From positions 146,527 to 210,526 of the forward strand of contig CAJUSW010000006.1 of assembly GCA_910589485.1 (NCBI GenBank): DNA of 64,000 nucleotides, written 5' to 3'. Origin of the DNA: an uncultured Duncaniella sp. (lineage in GTDB: Bacteria > Bacteroidota > Bacteroidia > Bacteroidales > Muribaculaceae). Each line of letters starts with the position of its first letter. Positions within the stretch are counted from its first letter, which is position 1. Positions 9,288 through 18,001 of the stretch are shown one piece after another. The translations under genes and the position numbers were made by a program. The notes under the pieces are model-generated. The model had not been told where the DNA came from and did not search any database. It saw nothing but the letters and a program-made list of their open reading frames with translations.

Positions 9288-10217
9288 CTAATGCCGGTAA
9301 CGTTTGAGCAAACCGTCCTCGAAGAGCAGATACACCCCGTTTTCGTACAGCCATGCCTCGCGGAGATAGCTATTGGTGGCGCCGCGGTCAATCTCCTTGG
9401 GTGATCCGAGCGACAGGCGGCACTCCTCGAGGGTCATTCCCTCGGTCACACGGCCGTCGATGATCATCTGCCAATGCTCGGGCGGGATGTGAGGATAGCG
9501 CAGACGCGGATCGGAGAACGAGAATACGCGCGAGAATGTGCGGGGCGCTTCCCCCTTGGCTCCGGGGTGGATGAACACTCGGGCCGAATGGCCGTCGTGG
9601 TCGGTAAACGCTACTTTTATCGGAAACAGTGCGTTGCCGGGCGATACCGAGTCGATCCTCACGGGAATGAACTTTCTCCCTTTCCATATAGGCTCGTCAT
9701 CATCGTTGCGCCACAGGGAGGTGAGGATATAGAACTCCTTGCCTTCCAGCAACCGGCGTGCTCCATCGATCACCGACATCTGTATGGTGAACGGCACCTC
9801 GGTAACGGAGTCGGTCATGAGCCGTTCCAGGGGCTTGTTTATGCGGTAGGTGAGCGGTAGGCCGGCCGGGGTTGTGAATGTGACGTCCGACACGGTGCCT
9901 CCCGTTACCGATGTGGCCTCCTCGGTGCCCCGGTATCTGATCAGCGAGCCTTTGAGCGATCCGGCCGGTGTGCCCGATGCCCCGAATATGCGTTCGATGC
10001 GGTCGTCGGTGACCATGAATGTCTTGCCCGGTTCCCATTTGGCGAACGGGGTGTCAGCCACCGAGGCCATGTAGGTGTCCTCGGCCGTGGGCGGGGGCAC
10101 TTCACGCTTCACGTCCTTTCCGGTGATGCGCGGAGTGGATTCTACACCTGTGAAGAAGCATCCCTGCAGTGGTAGCAGGGATGCTGTCAACAGGATATTT
10201 TGGAGAAATATCTTCAA
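9288..10217 (-). CDS. Lipoprotein of unknown function
   Basis: 309 residues. The start is a TTG at 10217, 13 bp after the stop of the prolyl oligopeptidase gene; no in-frame ATG lies between that stop and the signal peptide. The signal is MKIFLQNILLTASLLPLQGC with lipid-modified Cys20. The mature part is beta-rich, and the C-terminal 60 residues (EHWQMIIDGRVTEGMTLEEC to YENGVYLLFEDG) resemble SmpA/BamE-like modules in which a short helix-turn segment precedes strands; that likeness is weak and by eye only. No catalytic motif was recognised. Probable co-transcription with the oligopeptidase gene. Confidence 0.7.
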   Translation of the reverse strand: MKIFLQNILLTASLLPLQGCFFTGVESTPRITGKDVKREVPPPTAEDTYMASVADTPFAKWEPGKTFMVTDDRIERIFGASGTPAGSLKGSLIRYRGTEEATSVTGGTVSDVTFTTPAGLPLTYRINKPLERLMTDSVTEVPFTIQMSVIDGARRLLEGKEFYILTSLWRNDDDEPIWKGRKFIPVRIDSVSPGNALFPIKVAFTDHDGHSARVFIHPGAKGEAPRTFSRVFSFSDPRLRYPHIPPEHWQMIIDGRVTEGMTLEECRLSLGSPKEIDRGATNSYLREAWLYENGVYLLFEDGLLKRYRH

Positions 10218-10230
10218 TATGAACGGTTTC

Positions 10231-12360
10231 TTATTTTACCACGCTCTCGGGCTTGAGGCCGAGGTTGTGGAACATGAAGGAATAAATGTCGGCATACTCC
10301 TCGATCACCTTGGCGGTGGGTTTGCCGGCGCCGTGTCCGGCCTTGGAGTCAATGCGTATCAGCTTGGGGGCATCGCCGGTATCGGCGGCCTGCAGGGCTG
10401 CGGCATACTTGAACGAGTGAGCGGGCACCACGCGGTCGTCATGATCGGCGGTAGTGACCATGATGGCGGGATAGGGGGTGCCGTCGTTGCGTATGGTGTG
10501 GAGGGGTGAGTATCCGAGCAGATACTTGGCCATTTCGGGCGAGTCGGCCGATGTGCCGTAGTCCGAAGCCCAGTTCCATCCGATGGTGAACAGATGATAA
10601 CGCATCATGTCCATAACGCCCACGCGGGGGAAAGCTACCTTGAAGAGGTCGGGACGCTGGTTAACGGTGGCGCCCACGAGCAGTCCGCCGTTGCTGCCGC
10701 CTTCGATGGTCAGATAGTCGGGCGAGGTCCAGCCCTCCTTGATGAGATATTCGGCGGCTCCGATGAAGTCGTCAAACACATTTTGCTTCTTCATCTTTGT
10801 GCCGGCCTCGTGCCATGCTTCGCCGTATTCCGATCCCCCACGCAGATTGGTCTGGGCATAGATCACGCCGTTCTCGAGGAGGAACATGCGGTAGGCCGAG
10901 AAGCCGGGGGTGAGCGATACGTTGAAACCGCCGTAGCCGTAGAGGTAGACAGGGTTCTTGCCGTTGCGCTCCAGGCCTTTCTTATAGGTCAGGAACATGG
11001 GCACCTTGGTACCGTCGGCCGAGGGATAGAACACCTGCTCGGTGACATAATCGTCGAGGTTCACGCCCTCGAGCTCGGGCTGGAACATGCGGGTGCTCTC
11101 GCCGGTCGAGACGTCGAATGAGTAGAGGGTGGAGGGTGAGGTGAACGAGCTCAGGTTGTAGAATACATCCTCGGGGTGCTTGCGTGATGTGGAGAGGGCG
11201 ATCGAGCCGATGCCGGGCAGATTTACGTCCGACACCTTCTTGCCGTCCATCGAGTAGATGGATACATGGTCGGAGGCGTCCTTCTCATAGGTGAGATACA
11301 TGTTGTCGCCCGAGAGCTGTACACTCTTGAGCACACCCTCGCCTTCGGGGATAAGTTCTTTCCAGTTCTCACGTGCGGGGTTGGCCACGTCTGCCACCAT
11401 GAGGCGGCGACGGTCGGCTCCGAATGAAGTGAGCAGGTATATCTTGCCGCCTATCACGTCGATCACCTCGCAGTCATAATTCTGGTCGGGCGATACGGTG
11501 ACCCATGCTCCGCCACGGCGCATCTTCAGGGCGTTGCCCACGCCCTGGCCGCCGATCGAAACGAACATCACCGGCTCGGTGCTTGCCACGCCGGCGCTGT
11601 GGAAATGGAGAGGATTGGCGGGATCGGAGAACACGATGGTATCCTCGCTCTGGGGAGTGCCCAGCTTGTGATAGTACACCTGATGGTTCTCGTTGGCATT
11701 GGAGAACTCCTTGCCGGCCTCGGGACGCGGATACGCGCTGTAGTAGAATCCGTCGCCGTCCCATTCGGCTCCCGTGAACTTGGCCCACTCGATATGGTCG
11801 GGGAGCAGTTCGCCGGTGGCGGTGTCCATCACGTAGATCTCGGTCCAGTCGCTGCCACTGCGGCTTATGGTGTAGGCTGTGTACTTTCCGTCCTTCGACT
11901 GGAATGTGCCGGTGAGGGCCACTGTGCCGTCGTCGCTCAGGGTGTTGGGGTCGAGGAACACCTCGCGGTCGCCCGACTTGAGGTCGGCGGTGCGGTATAT
12001 CACGGCCTGGTTCTTAAGGCCGTCGTTCTCGGCATAGTAATATTTGCCGTCATTTTCGCGGGAGGGGACACCACGCTTCACAAAATTGTTGAGGTGGGCC
12101 AGACGCTCGGCGATGGCTCCGCGATATGGTATCTGCGAGAGATACTGCTGTGTCACCTTGTTCTCGGCCTCGACCCAAGCGAGGGTCTCGGGAGCGGTGT
12201 CGTTCTCCAGCGGGCGGTAGATGTCACTGACCTCCAGTCCGAAGATTGTGTCGACAGTCCCGTCCTGCGGTGCGGCCGGGTAATTGAGTTTCTCGGAAGT
12301 GTGGCAACCTGCCATCGTGCATGTCAGCATGGCTGTAGCAATAATGTGAAACGGTTTCAT
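10231..12360 (-). CDS. Prolyl oligopeptidase family serine peptidase (S9A), lipoprotein
   Basis: 709 residues from the ATG at 12360, very close to the 710 of animal prolyl oligopeptidase. The open frame extends further upstream, but this Met is followed at once by a lipoprotein signal (lipobox TMAGC, Cys19). A beta-propeller occupies roughly residues 80-430 and the alpha/beta-hydrolase domain the rest. The triad is visible: Ser556 in EGGSNGGL, Asp641 in ADHDDRVVP and His676 in KAGHGAGKPT. The enzyme cleaves short peptides after proline; lipidation puts it in the periplasm or on the outer membrane, so it probably serves peptide scavenging (inference). Confidence 0.93.
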   Translation of the reverse strand: MKPFHIIATAMLTCTMAGCHTSEKLNYPAAPQDGTVDTIFGLEVSDIYRPLENDTAPETLAWVEAENKVTQQYLSQIPYRGAIAERLAHLNNFVKRGVPSRENDGKYYYAENDGLKNQAVIYRTADLKSGDREVFLDPNTLSDDGTVALTGTFQSKDGKYTAYTISRSGSDWTEIYVMDTATGELLPDHIEWAKFTGAEWDGDGFYYSAYPRPEAGKEFSNANENHQVYYHKLGTPQSEDTIVFSDPANPLHFHSAGVASTEPVMFVSIGGQGVGNALKMRRGGAWVTVSPDQNYDCEVIDVIGGKIYLLTSFGADRRRLMVADVANPARENWKELIPEGEGVLKSVQLSGDNMYLTYEKDASDHVSIYSMDGKKVSDVNLPGIGSIALSTSRKHPEDVFYNLSSFTSPSTLYSFDVSTGESTRMFQPELEGVNLDDYVTEQVFYPSADGTKVPMFLTYKKGLERNGKNPVYLYGYGGFNVSLTPGFSAYRMFLLENGVIYAQTNLRGGSEYGEAWHEAGTKMKKQNVFDDFIGAAEYLIKEGWTSPDYLTIEGGSNGGLLVGATVNQRPDLFKVAFPRVGVMDMMRYHLFTIGWNWASDYGTSADSPEMAKYLLGYSPLHTIRNDGTPYPAIMVTTADHDDRVVPAHSFKYAAALQAADTGDAPKLIRIDSKAGHGAGKPTAKVIEEYADIYSFMFHNLGLKPESVVK

Positions 12361-12476
12361 TTTTTGGTTTATCAGATTGGGTTTATCCTGGTATTCACAA
12401 TGCAAAGTAACGAATAATTCTTTAATATTCCCATACCTAAGTGCTTTTCTTTAGTGGTTAAATTATGCTAAGAGCA

Positions 12477-12507
12477 TTGCCGTATTGGCCGTTTTTTGCT
12501 ACTTTTG
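12477..12507 (+). promoter_or_regulatory. Promoter of the ECF sigma-factor gene
   Basis: TTG at 12477-12479 and TACTTTTG at 12500-12507 are separated by 20 bp, matching the Bacteroidetes housekeeping promoter (TTTG, 19-21 bp, TAnnTTTG). The predicted start near 12514 would leave a 5' untranslated leader of about 118 bp before the ATG at 12632. Confidence 0.7.
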
Positions 12508-12631
12508 CATAACGGATTCCCATTTATTGTGTGGTTTCCGTGATTTAGGAAAATTTAACATTGTCCATTTCTTAACCAGCGATCAGCCTATAGAATCCAT
12601 CTCTACTCAAATCCCAAAAAGAATAACTACA

Positions 12632-13222
12632 ATGCAAGACTTGACTAAGCTCACCGACCGCGAATTGGTCGCCGCTTACGCCAATGATAGTAACGAGGCG
12701 TTTGACATTCTGCTCGAGCGTCACAAAAACCGGGTGTTCACCTATATCCTTCACATCGTGAAGAACAAGGACCTTGCCGACGATATCTTCCAGGAGACGT
12801 TCGTCAAGGCCATAATGACCATACGTCAGGGCCGGTATGCCGAGCACGGCAAGTTCTCGGGGTGGCTCACCCGCATAGCCCACAATCTCATCATCGACTA
12901 CTTCCGTCAGGAGAAGGTGGAGAACACTCTGTCGACCGACGACGAGGGTGCCGATCTGCTCAACCGTCGTGACCTGTGTGACGGCACTGTCGAGGACGAG
13001 ATGGTGAGCCTCCAGATCGACGAGGACCTGCGCCGTCTGGTGATGTCGCTTCCCGATCCTCAGCGCGAGGTGCTGGTGATGCGATTCTACCGCAACATGT
13101 CGTTCAAGGAGATTGCCGATGCCACCAAGGTGAGCATCAACACCGCTCTCGGCCGCATGCGCTATGCTATAATCAATATGCGCAACCTGGCCGAGAAGAA
13201 CAATATTGTCCTTGCCGTGTAG
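12632..13222 (+). CDS. RNA polymerase ECF-type sigma-70 factor
   Basis: 196 residues from the ATG at 12632 (MQDLTKLTDRELVAAY). The frame stays open upstream, but that part overlaps the promoter and has no sigma homology. Region 2 covers about residues 20-90 (FDILLERHKNRVFTYILHIV, DLADDIFQETFVKA, RIAHNLIIDYFRQ) and region 4 about 130-185 (LPDPQREVLVMRFYRNMSFK, EIADATKVSINTALGRMRYA). No anti-sigma gene is adjacent, unlike the FecI/FecR pairs of many Bacteroidetes. The downstream neighbour is a porin 130 bp away on the same strand. Its regulon cannot be read from this window. Confidence 0.93.
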   Translation: MQDLTKLTDRELVAAYANDSNEAFDILLERHKNRVFTYILHIVKNKDLADDIFQETFVKAIMTIRQGRYAEHGKFSGWLTRIAHNLIIDYFRQEKVENTLSTDDEGADLLNRRDLCDGTVEDEMVSLQIDEDLRRLVMSLPDPQREVLVMRFYRNMSFKEIADATKVSINTALGRMRYAIINMRNLAEKNNIVLAV

Positions 13223-13352
13223 ACTGTCCTCCCTCCCCGCGTTACTCTCTGCTCACTCCGGCCTCATGGCCGAGGCCCCTTTTTCACTGACCGAACCAAT
13301 TTGTACACCAATCATCCATATGTCATCAGTTCTAAGTAAAAAGATTATTGCT

Positions 13353-14417
13353 ATGTGTCAGACTAATGTCCCGAAGCAGATGCTGTCGGGACTTTTGCTT
13401 TTGCTCGCATCAGGTGTAGCCGCCGATGGTGTGGCCGCCGAAAGTAACGCCCCTGCCACCGGGGAGAAAGCCTTCAGCTATGTGCCCGAAATCCATGGTG
13501 CCTTGCGCACCCGCTATGAGCTGGACCTCAACGGTGACGGGTCGCGTTTCCAGGTTAGGAATGCCCGTGTCACCCTCAACGGTTTCATTGCTCCCTCGAT
13601 CGACTATTTCATCCAGACCGATCTGTGTGACCGTGGCAAGATGAAGATCCTCGATGCCTGGGGGCGCATAGCCCTCGGAGGGGGATTCAAGTTTCAGGCC
13701 GGACAGTTCCGTCTGCCTTTCGGAACCGATTGCTTCAAGGCTCCGGCCAACTATGTGTTTGCCAACCGCTCGTTCATAGGCAAGCAGATATGCAATGTGC
13801 GCGGTGTGGGAGCCAAGCTGTCCTATGCAGTCCCCTTGGCCGAGAGGCAGAAACTGTCGCTCGAAGGAGGTGTGTTCAATCCCACAGCCATGGCCGATCA
13901 TGAGGTGTGGGTCAAGGATCTTAGCTATGCCGGCAAGGGTGTCTATTCGGTGGGCAACGTTCAGCTTGCCACCGGCATACAGTCGGTTGAGCCCGATTCG
14001 GTGCGTATAAATCTGTGGGACGCTACCGTCACCTGGACTCCCGGTCGCTGGACCATCGAGGGGGAATATATGAACAAGCATTACACCCGCAATGCCCATA
14101 AGGCCGCCCATGGATGGCTCGTGTGGGCCGACTATGCGATGCCGGTGAAGGTGGGAGTGTTTAACCGCGCTTCATTCCAGGCCCGTTGGGACGGCATGAC
14201 CGCTCATAGCGACGGCAACCGTAACGACGACGGCGTGCTCTTCACCAATCATCCGGCCCGTCAGCGCATCACTGCAGGAGCAACTCTCTCATATGTCTAC
14301 AAGGCCGTGCATTGTGATGTGAGACTCGATTATGAAAAATACTTCTACCGTTCCGGGGCGACCGTTCCTGTGGGTGAGGGGGACAAAATCTGTGCCGAGA
14401 TGGTGATACGGTTTTGA
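13353..14417 (+). CDS. Outer-membrane porin of the phosphate-selective porin O/P type
   Basis: 354 residues from the ATG at 13353 (MCQTNVPKQML); an in-frame ATG at 13320 is an alternative. A signal peptide with hydrophobic core LSGLLLLLASGVAA is followed by a beta-barrel with alternating strands and periodic aromatic residues. Typical segments are EIHGALRTRYELDLNGDGSR, GGFKFQAGQFRLPFGTDCF and TWTPGRWTIEGEYMNKHY, and the last strand ends in Phe (CAEMVIRF), as outer-membrane barrels do. These resemble the OprO/OprP superfamily; substrate selectivity is not inferable. The stop codon overlaps the -33 element of the next gene's promoter. Confidence 0.82.
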   Translation: MCQTNVPKQMLSGLLLLLASGVAADGVAAESNAPATGEKAFSYVPEIHGALRTRYELDLNGDGSRFQVRNARVTLNGFIAPSIDYFIQTDLCDRGKMKILDAWGRIALGGGFKFQAGQFRLPFGTDCFKAPANYVFANRSFIGKQICNVRGVGAKLSYAVPLAERQKLSLEGGVFNPTAMADHEVWVKDLSYAGKGVYSVGNVQLATGIQSVEPDSVRINLWDATVTWTPGRWTIEGEYMNKHYTRNAHKAAHGWLVWADYAMPVKVGVFNRASFQARWDGMTAHSDGNRNDDGVLFTNHPARQRITAGATLSYVYKAVHCDVRLDYEKYFYRSGATVPVGEGDKICAEMVIRF

Positions 14418-14443
14418 AAACGTAAAAAATATCACTAATTTTG
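14413..14443 (+). promoter_or_regulatory. Promoter of the small T9SS-signal protein gene
   Basis: TTTG at 14413-14416 and TAATTTTG at 14436-14443 with a 19-bp spacer form a full Bacteroidetes promoter just after the porin stop codon. Transcription would begin near 14450, giving a very short leader before the ATG at 14463. Confidence 0.75.
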
Positions 14444-14462
14444 CATCTGTAATAATACGATA

Positions 14463-14789
14463 ATGCGACGGCTCATCACCATACTTGCTATCATCCTCAT
14501 GGGTATGACAGCTCTCAGCGCCTCTCAGCGCTGGGAGAATGTCGATGCTCCTGTGGGGGTGTTTACGCATGTGCCGTCGACAGCCGGTGACGATGCCGTG
14601 GAGGTGGCCGTGAGCGACGGATATGTCTACGTGGCCATCCCGTCGGAATCATCGGTCAAGGTGTTCACGATACTCGGACAGCTCGTCTGCCAGGAGACTC
14701 TTCAGGCAGGTACCCACCGTATGCAGCTCTCTACCAAGGGGATGTATATAATAAAGGTCGGAGATGTCACCAAGCGAGTAGCTATTTAG
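14463..14789 (+). CDS. Small secreted protein consisting of a signal peptide and a T9SS type A-like sorting domain
   Basis: 108 residues. Residues 1-20 (MRRLITILAIILMGMTALSA) are a signal peptide. After about 25 linker residues, the remaining 60 have the pattern of the C-terminal Por secretion tail: VSDGYVYVAIPSESSVKVFT, ILGQLV, LQAGTHRMQLSTKGMYIIKV and GDVTKRVAI. In that family the tail is the export signal at the end of much larger passengers; here no passenger is present. The gene has its own promoter. It may be a decoy, a peptide precursor, a relic of a larger protein, or a small surface protein. The por machinery is encoded further along the window. Confidence 0.75.
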   Translation: MRRLITILAIILMGMTALSASQRWENVDAPVGVFTHVPSTAGDDAVEVAVSDGYVYVAIPSESSVKVFTILGQLVCQETLQAGTHRMQLSTKGMYIIKVGDVTKRVAI

Positions 14790-14832
14790 CCCCTGTACCC
14801 ATCATCAAGACCCCCCACATGTGACGACCGCT

Positions 14833-15792
14833 ATGAAAGCACGCCTCATCATCAATCCCATCTCAGGCACGGCCAGCAAGGCCGGACTCGACGGTTATGT
14901 AATCGATACGCTCTCCCCGGCGGGGTGGGATATAGAGACGACCTACACGCAATGTCACGGCGATGCCACCCGCCTGGCCCGCGAGGCTGTGGAGTTGGGA
15001 TATGATGCCGTGTTTGCTGCCGGCGGTGACGGCACAGTCAATGAGACGGCCGATGCCCTGTGTGGATCGGACACCGCTCTTGGTATTATTCCTTGCGGAT
15101 CGGGCAACGGCCTGGCTCGCCATCTGGGAATACCCATCGACGTGCGCGAGGGGGTGAAGGTGATTCATGACGAGAGCCCTCGTTGCATAGACTATGCGAC
15201 GGTCAACGGGTTGAAATTCTTCTGCACGTTCGGTGTGGGATTTGATGCGGCTGTGAGCGCGGCTTTTGCCGAGAAGAAGCGCCGTGGCAAGTTTACATAT
15301 CTGCAGAGCACATTTCAGACCTATGCCCATTACGAGCCTGAGCTGTACACAATCACGGCCAACGGCCAGCGTATCACCGAGAAAGCCTTCCTTGTGGCTG
15401 TGTGTAATGCCTCGCAGTATGGCAACAACGCTTATATCGCACCGAGCGCCACGATTGACGACGGATTGCTCGACGTGACCATAATTCATGCAGGCAACAC
15501 GCTGTCGACCGCACTTGTGGGATTCGACATGCTCATCGGTAATATCGAGCGAAACATGCTCATCCACACGTTCCGCACACCCTCGCTCACAATCAAACGC
15601 TCCAATCCCGGAGCGGCACATCTCGACGGAGAGCCGCTGCAGCTCGACGACACACTCGAAATAAAGTGTCATCACCGCAGGCTGAAAGTGTTCGCGCCCG
15701 ACTCTCTCCCCCCGTTCAAGCCGTTCCTCACCCCCGCCTCGGCCATGCTCGCCGACCTGAAACTCGCCGTCAACAAACTCTTCCAGAAGTAA
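14833..15792 (+). CDS. Diacylglycerol kinase-family lipid kinase (YegS-like)
   Basis: 319 residues from the ATG at 14833 (MKARLIINPISG); a GTG at 14821 could add four residues. The catalytic domain of the DAGK/sphingosine kinase superfamily is clear: INPISGTASK for the phosphate-binding start, the GGDGT signature at residues 64-68 (AAGGDGTVNE), and PCGSGNGLARHLGIP. A C-terminal beta-sandwich follows with HLDGEPLQL, the usual product-side motif. It is expected to phosphorylate a membrane lipid such as diacylglycerol. It converges on the lipoprotein gene at 15910, with a shared terminator between them. Confidence 0.9.
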   Translation: MKARLIINPISGTASKAGLDGYVIDTLSPAGWDIETTYTQCHGDATRLAREAVELGYDAVFAAGGDGTVNETADALCGSDTALGIIPCGSGNGLARHLGIPIDVREGVKVIHDESPRCIDYATVNGLKFFCTFGVGFDAAVSAAFAEKKRRGKFTYLQSTFQTYAHYEPELYTITANGQRITEKAFLVAVCNASQYGNNAYIAPSATIDDGLLDVTIIHAGNTLSTALVGFDMLIGNIERNMLIHTFRTPSLTIKRSNPGAAHLDGEPLQLDDTLEIKCHHRRLKVFAPDSLPPFKPFLTPASAMLADLKLAVNKLFQK

Positions 15793-15826
15793 CACACACC
15801 TTTAGACCATAGAACCAAAGAGCCAT

Positions 15827-15882
15827 AATAAAGTCGCTACCCGAAATTAATCCATATATTGGAAAAGAGCAGCGACTTTATT
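15827..15882. terminator. Bidirectional terminator hairpin between convergent genes
   Basis: AATAAAGTCGCT at 15827-15838 pairs with AGCGACTTTATT at 15871-15882, followed by a T-rich run on the plus strand; the minus strand also has T's after its stem. It lies between the stops of the lipid kinase gene (15792, plus) and the orphan lipoprotein gene (15910, minus), so it can serve both. Confidence 0.65.
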
Positions 15883-15909
15883 TTATTGGTGTTTATTACT
15901 TGTTAAGAC

Positions 15910-17769
15910 TTATGATACACGAGTGTAAGGTCCGGGATTATGATCATCGCCGTCGGTCCACTCCAGGTATAATTTATTGTCTATAATCTTGTAGAAAAAT
16001 TCCGATTCAAATGGACCATCGGAACCTCCAAGACAATGTTTGTACAGAATTTTACGGTCAGTATCTAATGTGTATGTGCCATAGAATGTGTCTATGACAT
16101 CATAATGATCCTCTTCATTCCATGTCCCATCGGCATTGAAAGTAATGATGCTATATCCGCCCTCATAAGTCTCTTTCCAGGTTCCTACTAATTCATTACG
16201 GGAAAATTTTTGGGGATTGTGTTCATAAATTTTCCCGAATAATTTAATAGCCGGACTTGCTGAATAAGTTTTATCGTTTTCCAGATTCTTAAGATTGAAT
16301 TCATATTCTTTAGAGGCATAGGAAATTTTATTCGCATCAGAGACCAATGTATAGACTTCATTATTGCCATCGAATACACGCATTGCCGGATATATTTCAT
16401 TGAATAGTGTTAGTAAACCGCCTGAAAGAGAATACTTGGCATTGTATGTATCGTCCGAAGCATTATCAGTTATACTGAAGGAGTTTTCCTTGACAGTGGG
16501 CAAAAGATGCCATTTATGGGAAAAAATAGAAAGAGTCGCAAGATTCTCTTGTGCATGGGCAAATTCATGACCAAATAAATATGCGTATAGCAAAACATCT
16601 GCATTTGCCGTAAAATCAAAATCTATTGAAGGATTTTCTTTAAAAATATTTGTATTATTCAGGTTGCACTCAGTACTAAATCCGGCCTTGATATTCGGAG
16701 AAATTTCAGAGGCGATATTCTTGGTGAAAAGGCCTAATCCGAAATCTACTTTTAATACAAGATTTAATTCCGCTTTTGCGTCAACAGATATATCGTTGAA
16801 TATATTACTGTTATCATCAGTGAGATTCTCACTGAAGCCAATATTATTCTTAATGCCAAATTTAGCACCAAAGCTTTTTGTGAAACCAGTAGATATGGAT
16901 CCTTCGACGGATCCCTCGTAGCCGAGTTCAAGTTCAACATAAGGTCGGAATACTAAAGGTCCCCAAACGATTGCACCCTCATATATTGGTAATGCCCCGG
17001 TTTTCGGTAATAATCTCTTATATTTACTTTCTTCCCACCACTTTGCACTTAGCTCTATCTTCCCGTCAATTCCTGAATATACTGCAAGAGAACATTCCGA
17101 TGTTTTATTCTTAATATCAAAATTCAGAGTTAAGATGGAGCCGAAAGTAATATCACCACCTATTGTTACAGCGTCTTTCGAATAATCCAGATTGAGAGTC
17201 AGTACATCGGTTGCTCCAACTTGCACACGGGATTTGTTGTGTCGGTTCAATGTTATTGGATGTGTCTTTCCCTCAGTGTCTTCGACCATGCTCGGGACAT
17301 TCTCAGGAATTAACAGCATCTCGGAGGTCAAAGACAGCTCATCAAATATTTCATCTAATGGAATACTTGTGGTGACACATTTATAGAGATCCTGTTCAGC
17401 GGTTACAGATACAACTTTATTACCCAAACCGTAAGGGGTCTTATCAGTTACAGGAATTGAATATATAGACCCTTTCGCAGGAAGCAATTCGAGAGGTGTG
17501 GTTGTTGATAGATATAGAATGGAGTCGTCCTCAACTTTACGAATATAATTAGTAACATCTGTCTGAGTTAGACGTATGACTTTTTCATTGAATTTATAAT
17601 ATATGTCATAATCCTCTCCTGTTTCATGGGATAACTCGTATTCGTGGATTACTGGACTGCTTGGCAAAGTGGAAGGTTCAATAACATCATTGTCGCTACT
17701 ACATGCTGACACAAATATTATTGACATTAAGGCTATGAACCTACCAAGATGTGTGAAATAATATTTCAT
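15910..17769 (-). CDS. Large orphan lipoprotein with a lipocalin-like C-terminus
   Basis: 619 residues, with a lipoprotein signal and lipobox VSAC (Cys23) followed by SSDND, the acidic sequence after Cys seen in surface-displayed Bacteroidetes lipoproteins. The middle is beta-rich, Ser/Asn/Lys-rich and unrecognised. The last 90 residues start with ELVGTWKETYEGGYSIITFN and have the GTW and FNADGTW pattern of lipocalin-like domains of this phylum. Codon third positions and base composition are clearly richer in A and T than the flanking lipid kinase and maeB genes, which suggests acquisition by transfer or weak codon selection. It stands alone, with a TATTTTTG -7-like box at 17807-17800 upstream. 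No function can be assigned. Confidence 0.8.
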   Translation of the reverse strand: MKYYFTHLGRFIALMSIIFVSACSSDNDVIEPSTLPSSPVIHEYELSHETGEDYDIYYKFNEKVIRLTQTDVTNYIRKVEDDSILYLSTTTPLELLPAKGSIYSIPVTDKTPYGLGNKVVSVTAEQDLYKCVTTSIPLDEIFDELSLTSEMLLIPENVPSMVEDTEGKTHPITLNRHNKSRVQVGATDVLTLNLDYSKDAVTIGGDITFGSILTLNFDIKNKTSECSLAVYSGIDGKIELSAKWWEESKYKRLLPKTGALPIYEGAIVWGPLVFRPYVELELGYEGSVEGSISTGFTKSFGAKFGIKNNIGFSENLTDDNSNIFNDISVDAKAELNLVLKVDFGLGLFTKNIASEISPNIKAGFSTECNLNNTNIFKENPSIDFDFTANADVLLYAYLFGHEFAHAQENLATLSIFSHKWHLLPTVKENSFSITDNASDDTYNAKYSLSGGLLTLFNEIYPAMRVFDGNNEVYTLVSDANKISYASKEYEFNLKNLENDKTYSASPAIKLFGKIYEHNPQKFSRNELVGTWKETYEGGYSIITFNADGTWNEEDHYDVIDTFYGTYTLDTDRKILYKHCLGGSDGPFESEFFYKIIDNKLYLEWTDGDDHNPGPYTRVS

Positions 17770-18001
17770 GATAGATAGAAATTAAGGATTATCGGTGTGC
17801 AAAAATACCTAATTATATTGAATAATAGATATGATACGCGATTTTGAGAGAGGCAAAAATGACACACCGTTGTTTCAATAGAGATGAATATGTATCATGT
17901 ATACAGGTTTGGTATTAGTCTTATACAATGACACCGCTCCGTGCCGGAGGTGGCATGGAGCGGTGTTATGGTTGGGATCAGTGTGATCGGGGCCGGCGGA
18001 C

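Noticed and set aside
17931..17966. ACACCGCTCC/GGAGCGGTGT hairpin between the orphan lipoprotein and maeB.
   Set aside because: A real 10-bp stem, but without a T run on either strand; it may end maeB transcription, yet I could not support it as a terminator.
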